From: Cordilura impudica
Taxonomy: Eukaryota; Arthropoda; Insecta; Diptera; Scathophagidae
Direction of reading: 5' to 3'
NCBI GenBank assembly: GCA_963682025.1
Contig: OY821517.1
Coordinates: 111,427,625 to 111,491,624, forward strand
Length of the DNA stretch: 64,000 nucleotides
Shown piece after piece: positions 11,006-22,689 of this stretch (position 1 is its first letter; each line of letters begins with the position of its first letter). A program made the translations under genes and the position numbers. The notes beneath the pieces are model-generated. The model was not told the DNA's origin. It was given only the letters and a program-made list of their open reading frames with translations, and made no database searches.

Positions 11006-11798
11006 CAGGGCTGGGGAGCTCCGGCCCCAGGTCCGGCTCCGGAGCCAATTTTTCAAATGAAAATTGCGGCTCCGGCTCTGGCTCCGGCTCCTATGATACA
11101 TACGTATTTTTGAAAACTTTTGTTGCGGATTTTATTTTATTATTTTGTTTATTTTAATTTACAAACTGTGATTTACTTTTGTTAATCTATTAAAATGTTT
11201 GAAGTAGAAAACTACAAAGTGTTTTTCTTTTAGAATTGAAAAAAAGACATTTACTTTATAAGGAAATAATATTTTAGTAGTTTTATTGAAAAGTGCATAT
11301 AAAATAAAATTAATTTAGTTTTTGATTATACATATATATGTACTGTTACGCAGAGTTTACCAAATTTATGTGGATTTTTTAATATCTTAATGACTTTGCC
11401 AAATTCATCAGCTTATGTTGAACGAATGTCTAGTCAAATAAACCTTAATAAAACTGAAGTTAGAAATTCACTGGAAAAAAAATCCTGGAAGGAATTTTAT
11501 TTTAAAAGGATTATTTAAAAGATCATTAAATCATTTTATTGAAGACTGTTTTGTATTGTACAAAAGTTAGTTTTTATCAATAAAAAAAATATTGTTTATT
11601 GAACTCGAAATTTGGTTTTAATCGTTTTTCATCGTGGCGATTTTTTTAAACTCGTTTTTGTCTAAATTTTGACTGAGGAGCCGGAGCCGAAGCAAAATTG
11701 GCTGTTTTCTAGATCCAGCTCCAGCTCCGCTCCAACTTGTTAAAAATGCCCTGCTCCGGGCCCCTCGCTCCGGCTCCGACTCCAGTTCCCCAGCCCTT
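11006..11798. mobile_element. Non-autonomous hAT with GGCTCC-rich termini
   Basis: The left end begins CAGGGCTGGGGAGCTCC and the right end closes with the inverted AAGGGCTGGGGAACT, so the terminal inverted repeats match at 13 of 15 positions. Flanking 8-mers are GTTGACAT (10998-11005) and TTTGACAT (11799-11806), an 8-bp duplication with one change. Start CAGGG plus an 8-bp duplication are hAT hallmarks. Sub-terminal sequence on both sides is (GGCTCC)n, unusual in this AT-rich DNA. The interior retains a scrap of hAT transposase at 11393-11478. Confidence 0.88.
11393..11478 (+). pseudogene. hAT transposase C-terminal dimerisation fragment
   Basis: The frame reads LPNSSAYVERMSSQINLNKT and then EVRNSLE. 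This matches the hAT C-terminal dimerisation block (consensus ..S.A.VER.FS..N..K...RN.L). Only about 28 residues are recognisable. It supports assigning the surrounding element to hAT. Confidence 0.7.
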
Positions 11799-11809
11799 TT
11801 TGACATAGG

Positions 11810-14800
11810 AAAATGGCATTAATTAAATCATGAGAAATAGATATAAGAACTAGTATTTGTAATAATATGAGTTTAAATTTGTAAGAAATAGAATTAAGAA
11901 ATTTAGTATTTAAGACACATTTTTTGAAAAATAAAATGAATTGAAATTCACGATAGAACTAGAAAATAGACACATTGTGTTTAATAAAATTAGTCTATAC
12001 ATTAGCTACAGAGTTACCGTCATCAGTCATAAGAGGTTTCTGCTGGAACAATATGCTATAACAAAAATTAGCCTCTGCGTCGAGAAGAGCTGAAATTCAT
12101 TTACACTAAAATAGAGCTCCGATTAAATTTTGATTCAAAATTCAAATGTACCACCACACAAAACCCGACAAAATTTCACTGTTTTACTGAATAACACAAG
12201 ACTAGGCCTTGTAAACACATTTCACGTGATCTCCAATTTGTATATGGTTTCTGTGGATAAAAAAATCGCCAAAACACGAAAAATGGCCGCTACTCCTAAA
12301 TATGAGATTGTGCAGCTAAATTACTACGGGTCACTTATTTTTTCATTTTCTTGAACTTATTCAAACTTAATTACAATCTGCTGATGCATATAAGACCTTC
12401 CCTGTGAGACAAATTTGTATAAATTTTTGCCTTTTTTTAATAACATCTCAATATGTTGCACATGCGTCTTGAACTGTCAAGCTTGTACGCAGATTGACCT
12501 CTTAAAATAGTTCTTAACCTATAGAGTATTTAGCACCATCATAACTCTTATTATTTATAATATAGGACACAATTTAAGATATTACACCAAAGCGGCTGGT
12601 TATTGATAAATTTTTATGGCCATGGCGCGCCATTGAAAAATTAACAAAATTGTAAACACTACGATACAATCTCGATTGTCTAGATATATTGAAAACATAA
12701 CTACCTTTTGGTCATTATATATAATTATAGGTAGGAAAAAATTTTTATAAATTTATTTTTCATATACTTAATAGCCGCTTGTTTTGCTTATAATTCTATT
12801 TAAAAATGATACTCACTTATTAAGTGATCAGTTAGAAAAAAGCTACACAAATACGAAACAATTATTTCAGAGTTTATAATCTTCAAATTTCCATTACGCA
12901 AAACTTCGCTGAAAAAAAATTTTGGTTCTAAAACAACTTAAAATCTCTACAAAGTTTAAATGTACAATATTTTTATACTTGTTTTTCCAAAAAAATCTTC
13001 CTAAGTTCAGTATTCGTACAGATAGAATTTCAAATATAATTAGCCTTTTGCTGAGTTTAATGATTGAGAAGGTGATAAAAAATAATGTTTATTGGATTTA
13101 CTGTTAAGAAAATCAAGAAAAAAATATATAAAATTCTGAAAAATAATTCAACTAAAGTTTATCCTTAGCTCAGTTTGATATAATTGAAATTTCACAGTTA
13201 TAAACACTTTTGAAAAACCGTAAACAACAAAACAAAATAACTATATGTGTGTACCCATTCTCTTTTAAATACACGAATACAACATTTAAAACAAAATGTA
13301 CTCACACTCTCACTCTCTGAAGAAAATGAAAAATAACAACAATTTGTATTGAATATTCTCACTGTTAATGTCAAAACCGGATGTTAAATGTGGACAAACG
13401 TTTAAATACTTGCTCGCATTACGTGATAACGGCCTAAAGCGAATGAAAAGCACTTGATGCGCAAGTTATTTTCCTTTTATTATTTTTTATTTGCACTTAA
13501 TTTTGTTTAATTCTTTTTCAAGCGTTTAACCGCGACTTTTACGGTAATTTCAAATGAAATGTATTATTTACGTACTAATAAACACTTTTACTGAAATTTC
13601 TTGTGAAAAGCGTAATATACATATAAAACAGCGCCTTGAAACGTCAATTTAACACTAAGCAATGTCTTGATAACTGGTTATGCGTTTAAACGGACGCAAG
13701 GGTATCATAATGCTACCACTACAATCACCACTATATGGTGAGCTAAAAAATAAAAAAAAATAAAAAATAAATAAATGTACACATTTGAACACACAGAATT
13801 GTGCAGAAAAGGAATTCACACATACACACACTCATACACATATAAGCTGGCTGTTAAACAATTAGCCAACAACAACCAGCAATAACAGCATTGTAAATAG
13901 GCGATACCCCAGCAATGTGTATAAAAGTAAAAAATAAAAAAAATATAAACGCCACAATGAGCACACAATGCATTGCCTTACAAAATGCTGCATAAAGTTG
14001 ACAGCAGTGATGCCAATTAAGTGATTTTGCGAGTTGTTTAGCAATTAATTTTAGATTTACAAATTCTTTTATGTTTAGTATTTTTTTTTTTTGCACAATT
14101 TTTCTCGAAAAAATAAAATCTTACAAGTGAACTAAAGTTTACAAGCAAATTTCAATATATGTTTAATTTTGTTTTATAAAATGGGACTTAAATGAACGAG
14201 CCCATACAGAAGTTATATTACACCATCCAACACTTGTTAATTTTATGAGTTTTGCTGGTGTCAAAACTCATAACTGTTTTCGTGGCTCTGCCCCAGTCTT
14301 CAAGATATAAAAAATATGTCAGTTATTACGCTTAATGATAACCTTGTGTATTTTCTCATTATCTTCATTCAAATGATTAACGAAATAGAGGTAAGTGCCA
14401 AAAAATATTAGAATGTATTAGAAAGTATCAAATGCCGACATTATTTTTGTAAGGCTACAAAATAGAAACCATATTGAAGAAACTGGGCTCTTTAGCTACC
14501 CGGTAGTTAAAAGTTTAAAAACCAAAATTTTCCAGACAAGAACCATAAAAAAATTTAGAGACAAAAATTTTAGCACGGAAATTTACATCGTACTTAATAA
14601 AAAATACACCTACTACATACTGGAGGACGAAAAGTATAAAGTGACAGATTTTTTGCAAGTTTCGGATCGAAATTTTTTGTTACTCATGCTCGAGGACCGA
14701 AAAGTAATCAAAATATCCAATTACTAGAATAGCACGTAATATGCAGGTGCGGCAAAAGAAACTTCTCGAGTTTCAGAAGTATAAAATCCCTAACTATAAA

Positions 14801-15285
14801 AGTTTTCTTTCTTAGGTGGGATATTATTTCAATAATTAAAGAATCAAAGCTCAATTCTTAATTATTTCCTTACTATCACTTTTTATATGTGTTAAGATTT
14901 TTCTGGTCTCACACCTAAATCAAGAAACATCAACTGGATTTTGGGTATATCACGTATGCTGATTTCAAAAATGCCATTGATTTCAAAAATTCCGATACCT
15001 ACCTCTGTGTAGAAAGCTAAATTTTTTTTAATCTCCAAAACTCTTAAAGTTTAGTTACACAGTGCTCTTGATTTTTTCGTTATCATGTGTATGAACTGAA
15101 ATGGATTACTTTTAAGTTTCAAATCATACATGGCTCGTTGTTTGAAAATAGTACCTTGTACACCAAGTGTATAAAGGAAGAAAGAAACCAAACAATTATA
15201 TGTATGTATTTTGTAAATAATGGGCTATGGAGTTTTGATGCTGAAGTTGATGCCGATGTTGATTTTGTTGATATTGAGCCTTTGT
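11810..15285. other. Unassigned AT-rich sequence, possibly host non-coding DNA
   Basis: I recognise no transposon family, RNA gene or conserved protein here. Short frames (for example 12130-12354 and 15087-15338) show no motif; the last has a D/E/V-rich end (AEVDADVDFVDIE) and runs into the next repeat. The part at 13240-14050 is less monotonous than its surroundings and could be host regulatory or intronic DNA, which is only an impression. Confidence 0.35.
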
Positions 15286-15289
15286 TCGT

Positions 15290-16130
15290 TTCAAATGAAA
15301 CAAGTAAGAAAATTATAGTCGGTCTACACCGACTATAGGATACCCTATACCATGCGTTTAGAGACCCTACCGCACAGGCCCAACTAACTAAACATAGAAA
15401 TTAAGCTAAACCAAATTTGAGTGGGATTTTTATAAATTTTTTTTTCTTCAGATATGAAAAAGTTCATATCGAATGCTATATCTATATGGGGACCAGGACC
15501 AAAAATGGACCGATCCTGACCATGTTTGGTAAGGTCTCTTGTATTTTGCAAAAATATATACAAAAAAATTTTTAGAAGAATCAGTGCAATATTTTTGTTT
15601 TTTGATAGATTTAAGTAAAGATCGGGAAGCAGCTCTATATGGGGCCTATGACTAAGAGTTGTCCCATAGGAATCATTTTTGGACTACTGATTAATGGATG
15701 TAATAAACACATACAAACCCAATTTGACTAAGATTTATATGATAATATGGATCTTATGGCAATTTAAGTCGATTTCATAGGGGTCATTTGAATGGGGGCT
15801 AGGTCTGAACATGGACCGATTCTCACCAATTTCAATAGCGTTCATCTCATGGCCGATAAAAGCTTATATAACAAATTTCATCTAAATATATTCATATTTG
15901 CGACCTGCAGTTTGATTAAAAGCTTTACATGGACACACAGACGGACGGACTGACGGACGGACGGACGGACTGACGGACGGACGGACGGACGGACATCGTT
16001 AAATCGAATCAGATAGTGATTCTGATTCGATCGGTATAATTAAAGATGGGTCTAGGTCAAATATTTTTGGTAGTTACAAACAGCAGCACAAAGTCATTAT
16101 ACCCAAACCACATAGTGGTGTAGGGTATTA
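15290..16130 (+). repeat. (GACG)n dispersed repeat, most complete copy
   Basis: It starts with AACAAGTAAGAAAATTATAG and the hairpin TAGTCGGT-CTAC-ACCGACTA, a 5' end reminiscent of fly DINE-1-like repeats. It runs through GGATACCCTATACCATGCG, two ATGG-rich blocks and a GACG/GACT tract at 15940-15994. It closes with CACATAGTGGTGTAGGGTAT. It serves as the reference for the broken copies. It lies directly before a piggyBac C-terminus, so it may have inserted into that gene. Confidence 0.8.
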
Positions 16131-16159
16131 CATTTGATTCCTAGGTTGGAAAAAATTTA

Positions 16160-16725
16160 AGTGCACAGTGTTGCAGAGTACTTTTCACAGCACTCCAGAA
16201 GTCGAGACTGTTGTAGAGAAGCTACCGAAATAATATCATATTACAACCGAACTAAGGGTGAAGTTGACACAATTGACAAAAAGATTTCTGGATATAGCTG
16301 TAAACAGAAAACTAACAGGCGGCCGGTCAATGGTTCTATTAATAACATGATTGACATATCAGCCTTGAATGCAACTATTTATTGAACTTTATACAACACT
16401 TTCACATACTTTTAGAATTAATCCTAATTAGCCAGAAAAACAAAAACATGCAAAGCATGGTTTGTTTTTGCGTGATCTGGGACTTGCTCTTCCCCAACCG
16501 TACATGGCGCAGAGGAAACGAGGTATATGTGCTACTTATGTGTGGAAGAATATAGCTGAACTAAACTCTGTCTCGCGCGATCCGTTATTGAAAAAGAAGC
16601 AGATGCGTATGGCACGTGCAAAAAAAGGACGAGAAAGCAAACTATAACGAAGAGTGAGCTTGCTGTCTTTGTGAAAAACCCGTTTGCAAGGCTCACCAAA
16701 ACCAAATTGATTGCGCTCCATCGAT
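16160..16725 (+). pseudogene. piggyBac transposase C-terminal region
   Basis: Two frames (16161-16385 and 16440-16650) read EIISYYNRTKGEVDTIDKKI, then YSCKQKTNRRPVNGSI and SALNATIY, then FLRDLGLALPQPYM. This is the end of the piggyBac catalytic domain (the fourth conserved D lies in GEVDTID). A third frame at 16655-16715 gives CCLCEKPVCKAHQNQIDC, a cysteine-rich domain like the one piggyBac transposases use to bind their ends. Frameshifts separate the parts, and the N-terminal two thirds is absent. Confidence 0.85.
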
Positions 16726-16869
16726 TCTATATACGTAGAACTAATTTTTCTTTAAATAAAATAACTTTTGTTTACAAATTAAACCTTATTAATTCTTTTG
16801 ATATGTTTTTATCTTCAAATTAAAAACAAATCTTTATGGAATTAAAACTTATATTCGGTTTTGTCAGGC

Positions 16870-17182
16870 AAGGTATGAAAATTGCTGCGCCTGCATAATT
16901 CATGGCTTGAACAAAATAAATAAACGTTACATGCGCCGATATGAATTAGCAGTCGTAGAAATTCTTATATTTAGTTCTTATAAACAAAGCATGAGAACTG
17001 CTGCATCTGCCAAATTCATGGCTCAAACGAAGTAAACGATACATTGCCTATATGAATTGGCAGTCGCAGAAATTCTTATGTTTATTCCCACATGCAAGTG
17101 TGAGAACTACTGCGTCTGCAAATTCATGGCTCAAACAAAGCCAATACAAGTTACACGAGCCGATATGAATTCGCAGTCGCAG
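16870..17182 (+). repeat. Tandem repeat, ~112 bp x 3
   Basis: Three imperfect units (about 16876-16958, 16959-17072 and 17073-17181). Each contains AATTCATGGCT(C/T)(A/G)AAC and ends TATGAATT(A/G/C)GCAGTCG(C/T)AG, and two begin AAATTCTTAT. It lies about 150 bp downstream of the piggyBac C-terminus, so it may be sub-terminal sequence of that element or an independent minisatellite. Confidence 0.8.
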
Positions 17183-18540
17183 CTATAAACTAAATATTTG
17201 CTGTATTGACTACCGATGGGAAAATAATGACCGATGTTTGTTATGCACATTCTGTTGCCTTTATTTTTTATGCTTGTCTTATGTAAGTAAAAGATATGAA
17301 TACATGAGTAATATTTTTAATATCAAATAAATACTAGTATTTTTTATTCTTTTTTTTACATATATATTATTAAAAATTATTTACTTAAGCTTTAGCTAAA
17401 ATTTTACACATTGTTAATGCTTAATAAATTTGCAAAAAGTAGCACTTTTGCTCTGGATCTGCATATTGTACACTATGTAAAACAATACTCTCATGCACGC
17501 AGGAAAAAAACTTCGCAAAGTGAATTATTATAAAGTTTAAGAACTGAATTTCGATTGTATCAACATAAATTTTATACCAACTAACCATTTTCTATTGTGA
17601 TAAAATATTTATTGATAATATAATAGAACTGTAATTACAATGAACTAAAAATTCGGTTATTGATTTCATCGGAATTCGGTTGGCAACAAATTTGGTAGCT
17701 GTTTTCTGTTTTCTGCAAGTAGTCCCATTTTTTGGGGCTGTGTTAGTGTTAGTCCCAATATAATGAGGATGTACAAACTGCATATTTGATGCATGAAAAC
17801 TGATAATGCAAGAGAGGTCAACAAGCGTATATATAGTACATGCACCTGAAAATTGAAAAGGAGGCGCGTGTTGCTGGCACAAAATCTTGTTCCATTAATA
17901 CGGTAATTTTTTCTTGCTCCCCAAGTTACGACCAAAAATTTACGATATTTTAAATTTATGTTATGCACACACAACACACACATTGGAAATCATTCATACT
18001 CATAATTGACTCCACTCACTGAAGCCGATTAATTAATAAATGAAAAATGAAAATTTGATTTATGAAAAGTTAACATATAATTATATATAAAATAAATAAT
18101 TAGCATAAATATTTATGTTATAGTCTTAAAAAGATAAAATATTTGTTAAAAAGCAGCAAGAAAAAACCTTTTTTTCACTTTATTTTGTGGCCCTGAGAAG
18201 GGCCATTTGAATTTGATTTAATAATTTTTATACAGTATTTAACATTAAAAAATTATGTCGCTGTCGTTAAAAAATATACCTATAATAAAAATAAAGATTA
18301 ATAATAAAAAATAAAAATTTTATTAATAAATAGTAAGTCTATAAAAAAAAAATAGTTAACATAAAAATATATGTTATTTTCGTTAAGTTACACATCATCT
18401 ATTATTAAATGTTACTTAATTAAGGTTGTTAATTTTTTCAATTTCCTATTTTCTACTTTTTAAAATAAGGCTACCAACTAATGTTTTTTAGTTTTTATAC
18501 AACAAAACAGTTATATAAAAATCTAAAAACGTTCTCCGAC
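17183..18540. other. AT-rich stretch without recognised features
   Basis: Two overlapping minus-strand frames (17592-17983) have no motif I recognise. The rest is low-complexity A/T. Confidence 0.45.
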
Positions 18541-18550
18541 GTAGTATGCA

Positions 18551-19620
18551 TTAGTATTGCTGCTTTAACTTTATTATAATTTTCGGGGAAGAACTGCGTA
18601 TAAATCGAAAATAATTTTTTGGACTGATCTTCGTCATATTTGGATGCCACAAAAATTTTCTCCTCATTATAAGCCTTGTTCTATAAGAACTTTGGCGCTG
18701 ATCCATATTTAAACATTTGTCATATTTGATTTTCACACAATTTTGCTTCGCTGAGTTATATTTAATCGTTTTTATTTTCATAAAAACCAGTGATGGTTTG
18801 AACCGCCCTTCGAACGTATTTTAAAGAATAAATTTTCTTGCGCATCCTGGTTAAATTTCCCAAAAAATTTGTCTTGGTATACTTTCTGAAGAAATGTCAA
18901 CTTAAATCGAGGAAACACCTTAATGTATGAATGAACCCATTGATATATTTGTTTCTCGATTGGCTGCCAAATCTGAATGTTTCCAAGTATTCAATAAAGT
19001 TAAAACTGAAATCAGTTTTTCGCTATCATTCCTGTTATATGGCCTTCTGTATGGATTTTTATGCAAAAAGTTTTTGGCATTTAGGATAACAAACATTTTA
19101 TTGCATGACGTATACTCTATATTCTAAGCAAACACTTTGTCCTCCTCGCTGTAAATTATCTTCTTTTGGACAATAATTTTTGCAAATACAATTCCTTCCT
19201 TGCTGGCGATAACATTTAGAAGCTTCACCTTAAGCTTCATTACTTGTAGCTGTAGTGCTTTTATATTCCGTTGCACAGCAACCATTTGCTTTTGGAGCAT
19301 TTTTTTCTCTCTAGCAAACTTTTCTTCCCAACCGATTTTTCTTCTTCTTTCATCGTATTAACTCCATGGGGCAACCGCCTTAGCAATTTCAGCTTGGCGT
19401 GAGTAAAATTCGAATTCCTCTAGAGTCATATCAATTTAGTTCATTTTCCTTTTGCTATATGTACGCTGAGCCGGTTCAGTGTGATGTTCTGTTTCCGTTT
19501 CTATTCCAGAGGATTTTCTCGCTGTAGCAACATTATGCTTCAGCCGTTTGGTTCCAACTTCATTAATTTCAAAATAATTATACTGTATCACCAGATTGTC
19601 AGAATCTATATTTTTCAAAC
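18551..19620 (-). pseudogene. Degenerate transposase-like gene, possibly P/THAP9-like
   Basis: Reading the minus strand from 19620 gives broken but protein-like text. There is a charged stretch (TYSKRKMN), a likely coiled coil (EKKMLQKQMVAVQRNIKALQ, then LQVMKLKVKLLNV) and then GIVFAKIIVQKKIIYSEEDK. THAP/P-element-type transposases have a coiled coil followed by a segment like K..FAK.L......Y.E..K.FA, so I tentatively place it there. No THAP zinc finger and no DDE motif could be found. Further minus frames continue to 18551. Confidence in the family is low. Confidence 0.35.
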
Positions 19621-19769
19621 GAAGAACAACATCATATCTCCTGCTTGTTCTTACAATTCAATTCGGGTGTATCCGGAGCGAAATGGAAATGCAAATTGGG
19701 AAATAAAATAAATTTTTGCTTCCTGAAACAGCGCAATTCTTTACGCATTAAACAATACTTTATCAAATA

Positions 19770-21538
19770 CTAGATGTAACCGGGTGTGCTTCGCTACACC
19801 CTCCCCCTCCCCCCCCCTCCCTATCGTTACGAAAGGGCTCAAGCAAAGTCCCAAGGCTCTCACTAATACCGTAATTCAGATATGTCACATTTAATATTAA
19901 ATTTGTGTGGGGGTACCACGCCATTTGTCTAATCCCACCCATTTTTTTGTCTGACTACTCACGTTAATAATAGATGAGCTGAGACAAATTTGCAAAGCTT
20001 TCTCTATCAAAGTACTTAATATATATGATATTTAAAATTTACTTTGTATGGGACGTACCACGCCCACTAAAATATTTAAAAAATTAAAGCCTGTAGCACT
20101 CCCATATCCGTAGTAAGACTATGTGAAAATTTCAGGAAGAGCAGATGAGTAGTTACGGAGATTACCTCCTTCAAACAAACAAACAAACAAATACCTCTTT
20201 ATTATATTAGTATAGACTATTAGTATAGATTTTTTTATTTTAATGCTTGCTGATGCTGATATACAATGTTTTTTTGTTTTTTCATTTGGTACAACAATTA
20301 TCAGATTTTTCGGCGATCCTACCCTGGAGCAAGGTACATGTAGCTGCCCATGAGAAGAAGATGGATTATCCATATAAGATCTGGCAACACTTAACTATTG
20401 GCCTTGAACTTAGAATATCATTTGGAAATTTTTCTTTTTACCGATTTTTCATTTTATCCATTTTTGATTTTTGTTTTTTGGGCGATTTTAATTTTTCGCG
20501 ATTTTTGGGTTTGGCGATTTTTGATTTTTGCGATATATTTTCCCCGAAAAATCACATTAATAACTAATAAACTTGTCAAAAGACTGTCGCTTTCATAGTG
20601 CTTCATATTTTTTACATAGGAGGTGCCACGCCCACTAATCCAATACCGCCCAATTCTTATTGGATTACACACATTAATATCTGATGGCCTTATGCAAAAT
20701 GTCGAGTCTTTTCTTTTATAGTACACCAGCGGTGCTACGCCCACTGCTCCCATCACACCCATTTGTTTGTTTGACTAATCACACAAAGAACCTATGGGCT
20801 CACGCAAAGCCACAAAGCTCTCTCTTTTACAGTACTCCAGATATATGACATTAAATAGTTACTTTGCATGGGGAGTGCCACGCCCATTGGTGTGAACCCC
20901 CCAATTTCTTGTTCGACTACTCATACTAATATCTGATAGGCTCGTTCAAAGTGTCAAAGCTTCCTTTTTTAGCACACCAGTTATATGATATCATATATTT
21001 ACTTTGTATGGGCGGTGCCACGCCCACTGCTTCGACCACTGGTCTAACTAATCAAATGAATTTCTTATGGGCTCACACAAAGTCCCAAGCCTCTCACTAT
21101 TACAGTACTCCTGATATATGGCATTTCATATTTACTTTGTATTACAGGTGCCACGCCTATTGGTCCGATACTGCCCATTTTTCATCCGACTACTCACATT
21201 AATAATAGGTGTCATCAGAAAAATTTTAAAAGCTCTCTCATGATAGAGAGATATATAATATTGAACTATTACTTGTATGGGAGGTACCACGCCCACTTTT
21301 CCGATCCCGCCCATTTCCGGCGTAGCTACTGATATTAATGGTAGGTGACCTCACACAAATTTGCAAAGCTCTCCCTGTCATATATGATATTAAAAATTTA
21401 CTTTGTGTGGGAGGTGCCACGCCCATATCCGCATTAAGACTCTGTGAATTTCTGGATGATCAGATGGGTAGTTACGGAGATTACCTCCTACAAACAAACA
21501 AACAAACACACATTACCTCTTTATTATATTAGTATAGA
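19770..21538 (-). mobile_element. Non-autonomous Helitron, long composite form
   Basis: Minus strand: starts TCTATACTAATATAATAAAG (right edge 21538) and ends with the hairpin GGTGT-AGCGAAGC-ACACC, then CGGTTACATCTAG (left edge 19770). It is inserted between A (19769) and T (21539). The body has about nine monomers of roughly 130-190 bp carrying GCCACGCCCAC variants (near 20050, 20623, 20873, 21015, 21283 and 21416). A second internal Helitron 5' terminus (TATAGACTATTAGTATAGA) at about 20205-20230 divides it. Adjacent to this is a helicase remnant. The copy at 32794-34552 has the same composite layout. Confidence 0.88.
20250..20373 (-). pseudogene. Helitron Pif1-type helicase C-terminal scrap
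   Basis: On the minus strand the frame starting at 20373 reads SSHGQLHVPCSRVGSPKNLI and then IVVPNEKTK. It resembles the helicase motif VI region of Helitron RepHel proteins (HGQLYVA.SRV...). About 35 residues are recognisable. The same scrap is present at about 33245-33360 in the sister copy, so it was part of the ancestor of this non-autonomous subfamily rather than a private capture. Confidence 0.75.
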
Positions 21539-21539
21539 T

Positions 21540-22670
21540 GTTTCTCTTATTGGAATAAAAGCAAATTTATACAGAAAATTTGTAACTCACCAAATAATTG
21601 TAAATGTTGTATTAACATTTTTTTTTTTAAATTAACCTTAATTTAGTTTTACCAAATTTTTCACAATATTTTAACAACTTTTTTTTTCATACAGTTTCGG
21701 CACAATGAAGTAATTTGATAAAAAAATTTTTCATACACTTCCCGCACAACGAAATAATTTTTTTTACTTAATTTTTAAAAATTTTGTTTCCTATGTTTAT
21801 ATTTAAAATTTTTGTTCTTTTTCATATTTTTATTTGCAGTATGTTTGACAAATTTCATTTAACAAAAGAGAATATTATATGAAATTTCAAAATAAACTTG
21901 AATTGATAAAAATTGAACATTTTGATTTGTTGCAAGTTTTTTGTGTATTTATGTATGTATGTGTGTTTTGTTCTTACTTTGTAAAAATGTGTTTCTTGCT
22001 GAGCACCATTGTGATAGCGTACAAGAAAGAAGGTGCATATTGTTAATATCGTACATATTGTGAATATCGTACGATACTAAAATTATCGTAGAATAAAATG
22101 ATTCAGAAATATTCTACATTGGCCGGATCCTTGAAACACCGTTTAACAAAATTTTTTTGTTGCTGAACCATCACATTTTGTATATATGCTTGTTGTCCTC
22201 TCTTGCTAAGCAGTTCCGTTTTCAGTTAGCACATCCTCATTATATATGATCCTTGCTATAACTGTAAATACCAAGCACGAACTCAGGCCAGTGGAACTCG
22301 ATAACTTCTACGAGTATTTGTTGTGCACCCTTCGATGATCCATTTTTTAAATAATTTGGCACCATTTTACACTTTATGGTTTTAAATTATAAAATTAAAT
22401 TATCTCAACACATCGTCGTTCGTAAATTATTGTGTTCTATATGCTTTTTGTTAAAGTTTAGTTGCTAAAGTTTAGTTGCTAATTAAAAAAAAACTGAACT
22501 GATAAAATTATTGCGACCTTCCTACCAAGGAAAGTACTATAATTTGTGGTTTTTTCTGTTTAAAAAAAAATTCCTCTTTGAAAACGCCTTTAAGCGTAAG
22601 AACTATTAGAACTTAAACATGAATTAATCAAAAAAAATCATATAGAACACAATAACTTACGAACGACGAC
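21540..22670. other. AT-rich stretch without recognised features
   Basis: Contains poly-T runs (for example 21620 and 21760) and a short duplicated TTAAAGTTTAGTTGCTAA phrase at 22450-22480. No coding family was recognised. Confidence 0.45.
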
Positions 22671-22689
22671 ATGTATTTATTAATTTTCT

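Noticed and set aside
10960..11157. Gly/Ser-rich small secreted-looking protein.
   Set aside because: The (GGCTCC)n end of the hAT element gives Gly-Ser repeats in frame; flanks and the 8-bp duplication show that it is a transposon end.
20398..20598. Aromatic-rich frames around GATTTTTGATTTT repeats.
   Set aside because: Low-complexity T-rich part of the Helitron, present likewise at 33420-33540; not coding.
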